A stretch of 64,000 bases of DNA from contig NC_089822.1 in NCBI RefSeq assembly GCF_035046505.1, positions 116,391,307-116,455,306 on the forward strand, in the 5' to 3' direction. The stretch comes from Tiliqua scincoides (lineage: Eukaryota > Chordata > Lepidosauria > Squamata > Scincidae). The notes below the pieces were generated by a model. The model did not search any database and was not told the DNA's origin. It was given only the letters and a program-made list of their open reading frames with translations. The position numbers were made by a program, and so were the translations under genes. Each line of letters begins with the position of its first letter. The stretch's first letter is position 1. Positions 37,201-47,427 of the stretch are shown piece after piece.

Positions 37201-40200
37201 TTCCTCCTTGACTTATGCACCCCCATCTCCTTCCCATTTTCCTTTTTTGTGTTTTAAGTCTCCTTCTGCCTGCTGTGTGGTTGAACTTAGCCAGAGCTTT
37301 GTCACAGACCTCTTGAACCTTTGATTACATGCTGCAGCATAAGATTGTGGGAATTCACTATACAAGTGGGTGGGATGCTTCCAAAGATGGGGTCTCTCTC
37401 TGTCTCTGTACTTACCGAGAAATGTCTACCAATAAATCAAGTGTAGATCATCTCCTCTTCTTATCTGCGAGTCACTTGGGGGTCAGGGCTGTTCAGGCAT
37501 GTCATGGTAGTCAGGAAAAGTCAGGAGGAGCTTTAAAAGTTCCTACAGAAAATCTGTGAAGATTCTGAGGAACATTTTGAGTGATCGCAGACAGCTTACA
37601 AACAGACAGCTTTGTTTACATTTGTCAGAGCTCCATTGTAGAGTCTGCTGAGCTTGCTCCTTAACTCCAAACCCAGGAGTGCCTCTTAAAACGACAGTGA
37701 GCAGTATAAAAAGTTCTCTGGCATCAATTGAAGCAGGGTGTTGTGCTGTGGTAAGCTGTTCATGTTGCTTTATATTGATGCTGCATTTGTTTTGGATAAT
37801 TTTTAAACTGCAAATGCTTTTCTGCAGTTTCAAACCTAGATTCCGCCCCCCTTTTTTAGCAATTCAATGCAATGTTTAATTCTGTTGCTGGGGTGGGGGG
37901 GAGAATGGCACACTGTACTACATAAGCACCTTGTTGATACCTTCAAAACAGTGGTGTGGCTCAGATTCTTCCCATTAGGCTCCAGGGCAAGCTGCAGCTC
38001 CTCATCACAAGCACCATTCCCCAAGTTTTACCCCTGACTTATTTGAGGGTCATGGAACATTTCATGATTTTTGGCTGAAAATCTACCCTTACCTTATCTG
38101 TGAGATTGCCTTATAGGCAAGTATCTACAGCAGCTTTGTTCTCATGTTGGCAGCAGAGTTAACTGGATTTGGGGCCCTGGCATAGGCACAGATCAGGGAA
38201 AAGGGGGGAGACACCAGCCTTCCCACCCCCACCCCACCCCCCGGATCAGCAGGTGTGTGATAAGTTTCTCTGCCAAACTTGATCTTCTAAAGCATTTATT
38301 CCCCACTTATCCCTGTAGACTTTCCCCTTCTGCATGAAATACACTGGTTTTCGCCCACTTTCAGGAGGAAGAGAACCGGTTACGAGAAGAGCTTCGCCAA
38401 GAGTGGGAGGCCAAACAGGAGAAAATCAAAAGTGAGTGATGAAAGGTCATCCTTTGCCCATTGGTTAGCAGAGATGGATGTGGATTGAGAGGAGGGAGTC
38501 ACAAGAAGGGTCTGGAGGTTTTCATGTTGACTCAGGAGTCAGAAGATGTTGGCTCTGCCCTTCTCTTAACCCTTCTGTGCCTGTTTTCCCATTTTGCTTC
38601 TTTCAGGTGAAGAAATTGAAATCACCTTCAGCTACTGGGATGGCTCTGGACACCGCCGAACTGTCAAGGTGAGCTTTGTTCCCTGCTTAGTTGGGGGAGG
38701 AGTCATGCACATTGGGGCAAAAAATCAAAACTTTAGATATAGGCTGATGGGTTCTGAGCTGTCTGTGACAGATCAGGAGAGAGATCTTGGGGTGGTGGTG
38801 GACAGGTCGATGAAAGTGTCGACCCAATGTGCGGCGGCAGTGAAGAAGGCCAATTCTATGCTTGGGATCATTAGGAAGGGTATTGAGAACAAAACGGCTA
38901 GTATTATAATGCCGTTGTACAAATCTATGGTAAGGCCACACCTGGAGTATTGTGTCCAGATCTGGTCGCCGCATCTCAAAAAAGACATAGTGGAAATGGA
39001 AAAGGTGCAAAAGAGAGCGACTAAGTTGATTACGGGGCTGGGGCACCTTCCTTATGAGGAAAGGCTATGGCGTTTGGGCCTCTTCAGCCTAGAAAAGAGA
39101 CGCCTGAGGGGGGACATGATTGAGACATACAAAATTATGCAGGGGATGGACAGAGTGGATAGGGAGATGCTCTTTACACTCTCACATAATACCAGAACCA
39201 GGGGACATCCACTAAAATTGAGTGTTGGGTGGGTTAGGACAGACAAAAGAAAATATTTCTTTACTCAGCGTGTGGTTGGTCTGTGGAACTCCTTGCCACA
39301 GGATGTGGTGATGGCGTCTAGCCTAGACGCCTTTAAAAGGGGATTGGACAAGTTTCTGGAGGAAAAATCTATTATGGGGTACAAGCCATGATGTGTATGC
39401 GCAACCTCCTGATTTTAGAAATGGGTTATGTCAGAATGCCAGATGCAAGGGAGGGCACCAGGATGAGGTCTCTTGTTATCTGGTGTGCTCCCTGGGGCAT
39501 TTGGTGGGCCGCTGTGAGATACAGGAAGCTGGACTAGATGGGCCTATGGCCTGATCCAGTGGGGCTGTTCTTATGTTCTTATGAGGAAGAACAGCAGCAT
39601 GCTGAGGGCTTGTGGGTTCTTTTTTAAAGGGGCACTAGTGGGTGAAAAGGAAAAAGGGAGAGAAAGCTCTCTATTTTTCTTTGTCTTTGTCCTGCCGGCT
39701 TCATAAGTACCAGTCAAGGAGCTACAGCTATAAATGTCTATGGCAGGGGTTCCCAAACTTACCAGCAACATTATGCCCTTCCTCCACTGATGCCGGTTGT
39801 GGGGGGGAAAAACCCAGCAAAACAATGTGCAGCCTGCAGAGCGAAGCCTCTGCTCCGCAGTATGTGCAGAAGAAAAGTTCTATTTCTGCTTTGGGTCATG
39901 TGTGTTTTATTAAGCAAGTTTTCCTTTGTCTTTTGGAATTATGAACCATAGTCTGAGGGGGGGGGGAATCTTTAAAGAATTAGGGGGAAGAGATTTGGGC
40001 TATCTGGTATTTAAAAGGTTTTTAAGATGCATATTTACAGTATAGCAGTGAGTTTTTGAAATAATTGAATAGACAGTCCAATTCAATGAACAAAATATAT
40101 TGCTCATTGTTAAAAGGAAAAGGCATCAAATAGTTATGGCCTTAACTCCACGGGCCTGCGGCTTCCAAATTCTCTGGTAGAGTCTGGGACGCTGTAAGAT

Positions 40201-43200
40201 CTTGTGGGAGAGAGGCGACGATACCTCATGGTTACACCATTGCTGGGTACAAAAGAGCTTTTTCATACTTATAGGGGGCAGCGCCAGCCCTCCGGAGGGT
40301 GCAGGGAACCCTTGGTCCCCCTCCCCAAGGGCCTCCCTGCTGCTCAGAACTGCTAAAAATGCAATTGTGACCCACTTCTGACTTTTGTCGCAAAACCAGA
40401 AGTGAATCACAATAGCATTTTTAGCAGTTTTGAGTAATGAGGATGCCGCTACAGGCTTCCCGCACCCTCCAAAGGGACGGTGCTGCCCCCTGTAAGTATG
40501 AAAAAATCCTTTTGGCTCCCCTTGCCATTATGATCACAGATGTCCTGTCTCCACCATCGCCCCACACCTCAAGGGCAACAGTGCGTCCCTGGCTGGGGTG
40601 TCACAATGCCCCCGTTTAGGAACCTCTTCCCTAGTCCCTTGGTTTAAAAATTCCTCCCACCAAATAACCTACCAGAAGCTTTATTGGATTTAATCTGGCC
40701 ATATGAATACTGTTCTTGGAAATGTGTACACAGATACACTCATTTTATATGTGAGTCCCTGATTTTTTGAGATTCTTCAGTTGTATTTTGAATTGGTGGG
40801 TGTAAGAGAGAGAAATCCAATCTAGCCTGACTCTTGTTTTCCCCGCAGTGCAGATGAAGAAGGGCAACACCATTCAGCAGTTTCTACAGAAGGCCTTGGA
40901 AATCTTGCGTAAGGACTTTAGCGAACTCCGGTAAATGACTTGGCAGAGTAGGGTTTGCTCTCATGGGGGTGGAGATGATTGGTAGGGTTTTATGTTATAT
41001 AGGGTTGCGTGTATATATAGGCTAATGGGTTCTGAGCTGTCTGTGACAGATCAGGAGAGGAATCTTTGGGTGGTGGTGTACAGCTCGATGAACGTGTCAA
41101 CCCAATGTGCAGCGGCAGTGAAGAAGGCCAATTCTATGCTTGGGATCATTAGAAAAGGTATTGAGAACAAAACGGCTAATATTATAATACCATTGTACAA
41201 ATCGATGGTAAGGCCACACCTGGAGTATTGTGTCCAGTTCTGGTTACCACATCTCAAAAAGGACATAGTCGCTCTCTTTTGCACCTTTTCCTTTTCCACT
41301 AAGTGATTACTGGGCTGGGGAACCTTCCTTATGAGGAAAGGTTACAGCGTTTGGGCCTCTTCAGCCTAGAAAAGAGGCGCCTCAGGGGGGACATGATTGA
41401 GACATATAAAATTTTGCATGGGAAGGTTAGAGTGGATAGAGAGATGTCTTTACACTCTCACATAACACCAGAACCAGGGGACATCCACTAAAATTGAGTG
41501 CTGGGAGGGTTAGGACAGACAAAAGAAAGTATTTCTTTACTCAGCGTGTGGTTGGTCTGTGGAACTCCTTGCCACAGGATGTGGTGACAGCATCTGGCCT
41601 GGATGCCTTTAAAAGGGGATTGGACCAATTTCTGGAGGAAAAATTCATTATGGGTTACAAGTCATGATGTGTATGTGCAACCTCCTGATTTTAGAAATCG
41701 GCTATGTCAGAATGCCAGATGCAAGGGAGGGCACCAGGATGAGGTCTCTTGTTATCTGGTGTGCTCCCTGGGGCATTTGGTGGGCCGCTGTGAGATACAG
41801 GAAGCTGGACTAGATGGGCCTATGGCCTGATCCAGCGGGGCTGTTCTTATGTTCACACACCTACCTTCCTTTGTGCTGTGGTTAGTTTTAGAACTGAACA
41901 TCAGTGTGTTCTAGTGAGTGTTAGAGATGTCCCTGGTGTAGACCTGGGCTCAAATCCTGTGCTTTATCCTTTGTAAAATGGGAATACTGATTCCCTAATT
42001 CATAAGTGACAGCAAAAACCAACAAGACAGGTTTTTAATACAGTTGGCATGCGTACACTGAAAGTGGATCTTGGAGCACTCTGGCACTTGTGTGTTTTGG
42101 TAAGGGTTCATTATCTTTCCAGTTGGCAGAATGTGAAACTTGTGGGGTAAGAATCAGATGCTAGGTACTCAAAGTCACTCAAAGTCAAAGTTTATTAGGT
42201 TGATCACCGCATAAGCCTTGCACCTATTTATTTAAAATCTTGAAACCAGAGCTTAAAACCACATTGAAACAATATTTGGCTACATCCACAACACACTCTT
42301 TACAAAGACTACTTAACAGTAGTTTCAATCTTAAAGAGTCAGAAAGCATAGAAAATTTATGCATCCACCTCTTTAAGAATCTGTCTCTCACTGCTGTATA
42401 TTTTGGGCATCGAAAAAAAATATGCACTGGGGTATCTAATTCAATTAAGGGACATTCACAGTAACACTGCTCAGGAGGTATCCTTTGGAAATGACCATTC
42501 ATTTGCGCAGTTGGTAAAGCATTACATCATGCAATCATATAAGCACCCTCAACTTGGGAACCATCCCTAAATGAAAATAGATGGATAATGAAAATTTAGC
42601 GGGGAAGATGCTAGGTACAAGCTATGACTGTGTGTCTCCCTTCACAGGTCAGCTGGTGTGGAGCAGCTCATGTACATCAAGGAGGATCTCATCATCCCAC
42701 ATGTGAGTAGATCACCCTTGCGGAGCATGTTCCCTGTTCTGCCCCTCAACACTCTCCTATTTTGTAGAGGGGTCCTAGCATTTTAAAGGAGAGATCTAAT
42801 GGTCAAAAAGTCAGAAGCCCTGAACCTACTCACCTAGCCTATCTAGACTACCACTGCAGGGACAAAAATCTGGAACCCTTTTTCCCAAGGGAGGTTCAGC
42901 AGAACAAGGATGCCTTTCCTCCCTGCCCTCAGCCAGTCCTGTCACTCAGGAGGGTCAGTGGGCACAATTGGAACTTCCATTAAAAGGCAACAGATTATAA
43001 ATTACTTATTCTGAGTAACTGACTACCTTGTGCTCTGGGAGGAGCAGGTAAAAGGGTTTTGCCATTTGGATTCTGAGTAACTGACTACCTTGTGCTCTGG
43101 GAGGAGCAGGTAAAAGGGTTTTGCCATTTGGATTCTTGCCATAAAATGTCTTCTTTCTGCTCTTAGGTGTTTTTGGCTGGGAATGGCAGTCCACCAGGAT

Positions 43201-46200
43201 GGGATGGGGGGAATTTTGAACTCCCAACCATGGTGGTAGAGCAAACTGTCCTTCAGACTGGTTCTAGCTGACCTAGCATATTGGTCAGGCTAGTTAAAGG
43301 CAGCTCAACTGTGATAATGTTACCTCAAGCTTGCCAAACACAGGCAATTCTGTAATTGACAGCGGGAGCAGATATTCATATATTTATTTAGAAAGATTAG
43401 GGTAATGCAGATACCCACTGAGCACAATCATATGGGGAGGGTGAAGGTGTAGATGAAAGGGGGCCTATGTCATGAATATGTACATGTTAGGCCTAGGTTA
43501 GCATGTGGAGCCTGAACCAAACTAAGTCAGTAACAGAGAAGTGGCTAGCAGCGACAGCCTGTTCTTTACATTCCAGCGAAACCCAAAGCTTCTGAAAAAG
43601 AACTCAGCAATCAGAGTGTGGGGAGGGACACAGCCCTTAAAGAAAAGAATATGGATTGGCTTAATCACTCTGCCTTCTGGACCAGTCAAGGCCCAAACAC
43701 AGACTGGCATGGGAGTTGCCTGCTCCAGCAACTCCCCATGCTTCTAGGAAGCTCACTTTTCACTTGAAAAGCATGCATTTGGTAATAGAAGGTCCCACTG
43801 TCCCACAATAGGAGTCCTATGATAACTCCCTTGTTCCGCTTCTGGCGGGGGAGGGGCAGAAGTTAGTGCCCTTGTTTCAACACCTACTTTGCAGATAAAG
43901 TGAATCTAGCAACAAGATTCCTAGGTGTGTGTTGGGGAATGTTTGTGAGTCATTTTCTTTTTTCCCTTCTCTTTCCTGTCCATTTAGCACCACAGCTTCT
44001 ATGATTTCATCGTCACTAAGGCCCGGGGAAAAAGCGGTGAGCCTTATTTGCCCTCCCTCCATTTCAAGCCTTTGCTTTCCTCGAGTTTGAGCCTGCCTGG
44101 GGAGGGTGGCAGGGATTCCTTTTTGGTTCCACCAGTACTGCAGCAAGGATTTGGTGGAGTCGGAGTGGGCTGAGGTTATGCATTAGCAGAGTGGAAGATG
44201 CTTTGGGTGGAAGCAAAGATGAGGGGTAAAGTACAGAAAGGATGGAGAGCAGTTCTTGCCCTGAGGCATGAATGGAACAGTTGGAGGAATACTAACTGGA
44301 ATGGTGGTGGAGAGGGAGAGTCTGAAAAGGCATTTAGATAGTAGTGTTGGGAATTGGAGCCCTGGCTGATTGAGGTTCAGAGTCTGGAAGCACAAGCTAT
44401 GCTCTGATGTACGCATCTCCTCTCTCACATTCGCTCTCCAATCCAGGGCCACTCTTCAATTTTGATGTCCATGATGATGTTCGGCTGCTGAGTGATGCCA
44501 CTGTCGAAAAGGATGAGGTGAGAGAGGGGGAAGCAGCCCACCTTCACTGGGCACATGGGCTCTTTAGGCCTGTCCACAGAGAGAAGCCCCTGTTCAACAA
44601 GAGAACAGCAATGTTGTCTTTGACACCAAGGCTCCCTGTTTTCCTGCATGCCTGACCAGCAGTGTATCCCTCTCTTCTTCTGCCTCCCTCTCCAGTTTGT
44701 CAGTCACTTCCTGGTATTTGTACTGAGCACCCTCCTCCCTTCCCAAAGTCCCCTTGTCAATGAGAGCAGACTTCCTCCCCGCCCCCCATTCTGAGTTGGT
44801 TGGTTCCAGGCCAAGGTATGCTGATTCTCGTCTACCTCCCACAGTCCCATGCCGGGAAGGTTGTCCTTCGCAGCTGGTATGAGAAGAACAAACACATTTT
44901 CCCTGCAAGTCGATGGGAGCCCTATGACCCGGAGAAGAAATGGGACAAATATACGGTGCGGAATGGAGGGAGCTGCTGGGGTTTGGGGGAGGTATCTGGT
45001 TGCAATGGATAGAAATCTCACTGGGCTCTGGAGCAGTGCAGGGGTGGGTAGAATCTTATGCATTCACAGCTGAAGTCCAGCTGTATTATAGTCATATTAA
45101 TGTTCTTTAGATAGCGTTTGTTTCTGAATGGTCAAAATGCTTCACCTAAGTCCTTGTTTCATTCAGCTTCTTGCAAAGAAACAGATGCACTCTAATGTGT
45201 GTTCCATCAGTTTGGCCCTCTGTCCTCTATAGTAGCTGCTCATGCCTTTGTACTAAACCCTGCCTGCATGGAGGAAGAAACGGTCCTGCGCTGCAGTTAT
45301 TTAGGACTGTTTGAGTACGTTGAGGTTTGATCGCTCCATTTTATGGTGAATATAGAGTGAGAAGTCTTGAGATGATCACAAAATCAGGATAATGAGTACA
45401 CACAGACTCAAAGTACAGAGGCAATCAGGGTTCTGGAACAGGGCAAACAGGGTGGGAAGATTAGAGTGGATAGAGAGATGCTCTTTACAATCTCACATAA
45501 CACCAGAACCAGGGGACATCCACTAAAATTGAGTGTTGGGAGGGTTAGGACAGACAAAAGAAAATATTTCTTTACTCAGTGTGTGGTTGGTCTGTGGAAC
45601 TTCTTGCCACAGGATGCGGTGATGGCATCTGGTCTAGATGCCTTTAAAAGGGGATTGGACCAATTGAGGAAAAATCCATTACCAGTTACAAGACATGATG
45701 TGTATGTGCAACCTCCTGATTTTCGAAATGGGCAATGACAGATGCAAGGGAGGGCTCCAGGATGCAGGTCTCTTGTTATCTGGTGTGCTCCCTGGGGCAT
45801 TTGGTGGGCCACTGTGAGATACAGGAAGCTGGACTAGATGGGCCTATGGCCTGATCCAGCGGGGCTGTTCTTATGTTCTTAGGGTTGTGTAATTTTTTCT
45901 AAAGAAAGTTGAATGATCTTTGCTTCATTCTCTCTGAACTGCACCTCTTGCTTTTACACCTTCATCCCAATGTTGGATTGTATCTATCTTGTGATTAAGC
46001 AAAGCCCTGTGATGGTGCTTCCACAGCTGCTCTCCTAAACAATGATTCCTAGCCCACAAGACTATGTCCTTTGTTCCTTTTCCATTTTTTTATTGCTGTG
46101 TTCCATGAGGTCATTCACATCATTCCTTTATAATTGATCCCGACATTTGGCTTTCTGTGATCATCCTAAGCACAAACAGGTGCTGTTGGGCTGAATGAAG

Positions 46201-46340
46201 TGAGAGCCTTGCCTGCATTCTGGAAGTCACTCCACAGTATTTATGTTACACAAGGGACTAGGTATGCAGTCTGATGGCACTACTACAGCCTGGGGCAGGA
46301 ATAACTCCCACTCTCTCCTTTCTCCTTGCAGATCCGCTGA
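31136..46340 (+). CDS. FAM50A: FAM50A (XAP5 family nuclear protein), complete
   Basis: The 13 coding exons are 31136-31246, 34106-34190, 34335-34434, 36368-36507, 36678-36754, 38365-38431, 38607-38668, 40854-40930, 42648-42702, 43988-44036, 44447-44517, 44845-44955 and 46332-46340. They total 1014 bp, or 337 codons plus stop (about 339 in human). The family is nuclear and linked to the spliceosome C complex. A charged coiled-coil N-terminus ([20 protein letters not shown]) is followed by an acidic run at about residues 123-145, a basic PKKRK nuclear signal at 149-153, and the XAP5 domain ([39 protein letters not shown]). Residues equivalent to human Trp206, Glu254, Asp255 and Arg273, which I recall from Armfield X-linked intellectual disability, are conserved (Trp204, Glu252, Asp253, Arg271). 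FAM50B, its retrocopy, would lack introns. Confidence 0.97.
31372..31841 (+). mobile_element. Non-autonomous hAT-Charlie-like element, CAGGGGTG family, copy 1
   Basis: It starts CAGGGGTGCTCAAACCCCGG and ends AACTTTGGACACCCCTG. The flanking 8-mers ACATAGAG and ACGTAGAG match at 7 of 8 positions. The body is closely similar to 55653-56091. A small duplication of CCAAAAACTTTGGACACCCC occurs near the right end. Confidence 0.88.
32110..32375 (+). mobile_element. Diverged CR1 LINE 3' end
   Basis: GATGTTTTTAAAAGGGAATT, then GATACAGGAAGCTGGACTAC and GGCTTGATCC, match the CR1 3' end at 39.3-39.6 kb but with many changes. It is an old, 5'-truncated copy in a FAM50A intron. Confidence 0.7.
32376..34105 (+). 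other. FAM50A intron sequence without recognised features
   Basis: AT-rich intron between the old CR1 fragment and coding exon 2. I see no exon, RNA gene or clear repeat. Confidence 0.5.
34106..34190 (+). CDS. FAM50A: FAM50A coding exon 2 (residues 38-66)
   Basis: Bounded by atggcag and GTTG|gtgagt. It encodes [20 protein letters not shown] and AELKSSTV. Confidence 0.95.
34335..34434 (+). CDS. FAM50A: FAM50A coding exon 3 (residues 66-99)
   Basis: Bounded by atgacag and CAGCT|gtgagt. It encodes [20 protein letters not shown] and KKEQSKELQ, part of the coiled coil. Confidence 0.95.
34960..35140 (+). mobile_element. LINE 3' end encoding a C-terminal C2HC zinc finger
   Basis: One frame at about 34990-35107 reads [19 protein letters not shown] then [14 protein letters not shown] and a stop. 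The spacing is CxxC-x12-HxxxC. The 3' tail TCTTTCGAGACTGAAGGTTG ends in ATAC-like repeats. This is a short 5'-truncated non-LTR retrotransposon end, possibly of the same family as the body at 50559-51500 (from memory; not shown here). Confidence 0.7.
35143..35803 (+). mobile_element. Non-autonomous hAT-like element, CAGTGGTTCCCAAACTG family, copy 3
   Basis: It starts CAGGGTTTCTCAAACTGAGT and ends TGTTTGAGAATCACTG. It shares CTGACAAGCTGATAGCTGAG with 13112-13681. It starts right at the tail of the LINE end at 35140. The flanking 8-mers share only ACTT. Confidence 0.65.
35838..36016. mobile_element. GGGCCCAATCC foldback MITE, copy 4
   Basis: It starts GAGCACAATCCTAACCCACT and ends GTTGGTTAGGATTTGGGCC. 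TGA occurs immediately outside both ends, a possible 3-bp target duplication. Confidence 0.78.
36227..36315. repeat. Fragment of an old SINE/LINE-type repeat
   Basis: ATTTGTATCCCACCATTCCC and GAGGCTCACAACATAGCTAA resemble a very common vertebrate retroposon tail. It is too short to classify. Confidence 0.4.
36368..36507 (+). CDS. FAM50A: FAM50A coding exon 4 (residues 99-146, acidic run)
   Basis: Bounded by ctccacag and GAAG|gtgaca. It encodes [20 protein letters not shown] and then a Glu/Asp-rich run broken by GA. The acidic run differs from the mammalian one in length and order, as expected for a low-complexity tract. Confidence 0.93.
36678..36754 (+). CDS. FAM50A: FAM50A coding exon 5 (residues 146-171, nuclear signal)
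   Basis: Bounded by ctttcag and CGTGAG|gtatgc. It encodes [20 protein letters not shown] then DRDRE. The basic PKKRK is the candidate nuclear localisation signal. Confidence 0.95.
38030..38130 (-). repeat. Interspersed repeat, inverted copy of 4737-4830
   Basis: CCTGACTTATTTGAGGGTCA and CCTTATAGGCAAGTATCT are the reverse complement of the phrases at 4737-4830. The middle contains 15-20 extra bases. Confidence 0.5.
38365..38431 (+). CDS. FAM50A: FAM50A coding exon 6 (residues 172-194)
   Basis: Bounded by ctttcag and TCAAAA|gtgagt. It encodes [20 protein letters not shown] and IK. Confidence 0.95.
38607..38668 (+). CDS. FAM50A: FAM50A coding exon 7 (residues 194-214)
   Basis: Bounded by ctttcag and GTCAAG|gtgagc. 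It encodes [20 protein letters not shown]. The reading frame stays open through the intron into a CR1 element. Confidence 0.96.
38703..39583 (+). mobile_element. CR1 LINE, 5'-truncated, with open RT C-terminal frame
   Basis: One frame reads [60 protein letters not shown] and so on to a stop at 39389-39391, the C-terminal part of CR1 ORF2, with no stop or frameshift. The 3' UTR follows, ending CTGATCCAGTGGGGCTGTTC and a TTCTTATG tail. It begins about 35 bp inside the FAM50A intron and looks young. Confidence 0.9.
40140..40635 (-). mobile_element. hAT-like element, GC-rich family relative (inverted)
   Basis: The right part, GGGGTGTCACAATGCCCCCG, is the inverse of the family start. The left part, GCTTCCAAATTCTCTGGTAG, is the inverse of its end. 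It contains a foldback core around GCTAAAAATGC and GCATTTTTAGC (about 40350-40425). No clean target duplication was found. Confidence 0.55.
40854..40930 (+). CDS. FAM50A: FAM50A coding exon 8 (residues 215-240)
   Basis: Encodes [20 protein letters not shown] and DFSEL, ending CTCCG|gtaaat. Two AG acceptors lie 5 bp apart (GCAGTGCAG). Only the second keeps frame and family similarity. Confidence 0.94.
41015..41855 (+). mobile_element. CR1 LINE, 5'-truncated, with a 32-bp internal micro-inversion
   Basis: Same region as 38703-39583, from [14 protein letters not shown] through the 3' UTR ending CTGATCCAGCGGGGCTGTTC. Bases 41269-41300 are the reverse complement of the expected segment. The reading frame is lost after that point. 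Confidence 0.9.
42170..42600 (-). mobile_element. LINE 3' end, minus strand (C-terminal Cys motif)
   Basis: Minus 42502-42224 encodes [20 protein letters not shown] then [11 protein letters not shown], a CxC-x8-H-x4-C motif like the C-terminal knuckle of several LINE ORF2 proteins. The downstream tail (AAAGTTTATTAGGTTGATCA on the + strand) marks its 3' end. It is a truncated copy and the clade was not determined. Confidence 0.65.
42648..42702 (+). CDS. FAM50A: FAM50A coding exon 9 (residues 240-258)
   Basis: Bounded by cttcacag and CCACAT|gtgagt. It encodes [18 protein letters not shown]. Confidence 0.95.
43011..43134 (+). repeat. Perfect 62-bp tandem duplication
   Basis: The unit beginning CTGAGTAACTGACTACCTTG at 43011 is repeated without change at 43073. 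It lies in a FAM50A intron and contains a run of similar short ORFs only because it is duplicated. Confidence 0.9.
43988..44036 (+). CDS. FAM50A: FAM50A coding exon 10 (residues 259-275)
   Basis: Bounded by catttag and AAGCG|gtgagc. It encodes [16 protein letters not shown]. Confidence 0.95.
44447..44517 (+). CDS. FAM50A: FAM50A coding exon 11 (residues 275-298)
   Basis: Bounded by aatccag and GATGAG|gtgaga. It encodes [20 protein letters not shown] and KDE. Confidence 0.95.
44845..44955 (+). CDS. FAM50A: FAM50A coding exon 12 (residues 299-335)
   Basis: Bounded by tcccacag and TATACG|gtgcgg. It encodes [20 protein letters not shown] and [13 protein letters not shown]. Confidence 0.95.
45450..45882 (+). 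mobile_element. CR1 LINE 3' end, 5'-truncated
   Basis: It starts within the RT C-terminus ([20 protein letters not shown]) and runs to CTGATCCAGCGGGGCTGTTC plus TTCTTA. It has small deletions relative to the 38.7-kb copy. It lies in the last FAM50A intron. Confidence 0.88.
46332..46340 (+). CDS. FAM50A: FAM50A terminal coding micro-exon (Ile-Arg-stop)
   Basis: Only ATCCGCTGA is coding after ctccttgcag, completing the family ending KYTIR. It is followed by the 3' UTR. Confidence 0.92.
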   Translation: MR

Positions 46341-46520
46341 ACAATTGACAGAGACGGTGATACTCTGATTCGAATTTGGCTACACACTGCCTCTCTTGAA
46401 CCTGCTGCAGCAGCTCCTTTTTAACTGAGCCCAGTTCTCCCCCCCCCTCAAAAAAAATCCACACCATCCCCTACTGTATCAACCTTGGATTAAATAAAAT
46501 TGTATCTCCCCCAAACCAGA
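46341..46520 (+). other. FAM50A: FAM50A 3' UTR with polyadenylation signal
   Basis: A short noncoding tail with AATAAA at 46493-46498, giving a UTR of about 170 bp. A C-run and A-run at 46440-46458 may blur the sequence there. Confidence 0.7.
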
Positions 46521-46729
46521 AATGCCTCACTTTTTCACGGGAAGTTGCGAAGTGCATTACTTCTGGCTCACTCTATTGGAATTTGGTTTGAACCAGAGGT
46601 TAGCTCTAGAAATTACTAGAGATTCAATACTCAGGTTCTAACATGTAACTGCTAACACAGTGAGTGCTTTGTGAGCATGTGCAGAATGTCCTTCATTCTG
46701 TAAAGACTGTACAGATGGCTGAGGAGTGT

Positions 46730-47105
46730 TGCAAATCTGCCAGAGGTAAGTTTGTGCCATTGGCAGGCTGCTGGCGTGGGGGTTTGTGCAGGGCAGGTGG
46801 ACTGCTGGGCAGCCCGGGCCCAGGAATGGGGTGGGATTGGTCTCTGGCACTCTGGCTGGATCCTAACCCCCTCCTGAGCAGCCAGGCCTGAGCTGCTCAG
46901 ATCTTCGCCAGCAATTTAGCTGGTGCAGATCTGAGTAGCCTCTTTGCAGTGGCTGGGGCAGTGCTCAAGGTAAGGGGGGGAACTACCCCTTGCCCCAAGT
47001 TGCACCTCAGTCATCTCCAACCCTGCACTGGATACAGTGCAAGCCAGTTGGCCAGCCTGTTCCAGCACAGGTTAGGCTGACAGTCTCTTTACCTCTCCAT
47101 CTTAG
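46730..47105. repeat. GC-rich interspersed repeat
   Basis: GC-rich block ending in CAACCCTGCACTGGATACAG and flanked by AT-rich sequence. Its end resembles the one near 52220-52265 (AATCCTGCGCTGGATACA). The class is not recognised. Its last part is duplicated at 47809. Confidence 0.45.
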
Positions 47106-47110
47106 AAATT
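46949..47110 (+). repeat. 162-bp duplicated segment, unit 1
   Basis: From GTGGCTGGGGCAGTGCTCAA to CATCTTAGAAATT, this segment recurs at 47809-47970 in the same orientation. I see one mismatch (AACTACCCC versus AAATACCCC). Confidence 0.9.
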
Positions 47111-47179
47111 AAACACTTAGCAGAATGTGATGGGCTTTATAAAGTTGCCACATGCCATGAGCCTCAGATTGTTTTCTAA

Positions 47180-47358
47180 GGGTGCAATCCTAACCAACTT
47201 TCCAGCACTGGCATAGCAGTGCCAGTGGGGTATGAGCTGCATTCTGCAGTTGGGGGCAGTCATGGAGACCTCCTCAAGGTAAGGCAATGTTTATTCCCTT
47301 ACCTAGGAGCTGCATTGCCCTTGTGTCAGTGCTGGAAAGTTGGGTTAGGATTGTAGCC
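47180..47358. mobile_element. GGGCCCAATCC foldback MITE, copy 5
   Basis: It starts GGGTGCAATCCTAACCAACT and ends GTTGGGTTAGGATTGTAGCC. Arms of about 45 bp are inverted. Confidence 0.78.
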
Positions 47359-47427
47359 TGAATAGATTAGCCATAGTCAGATCTGCTAACTTCTCACCTT
47401 GTAACAAGGCTTTCCTGTCACTTAGGG

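Noticed and set aside
40842-40853. Upstream AG of the tandem acceptor before FAM50A MKKGN
   Set aside because: Its use adds five bases and breaks the frame. Only the downstream AG restores the family sequence.
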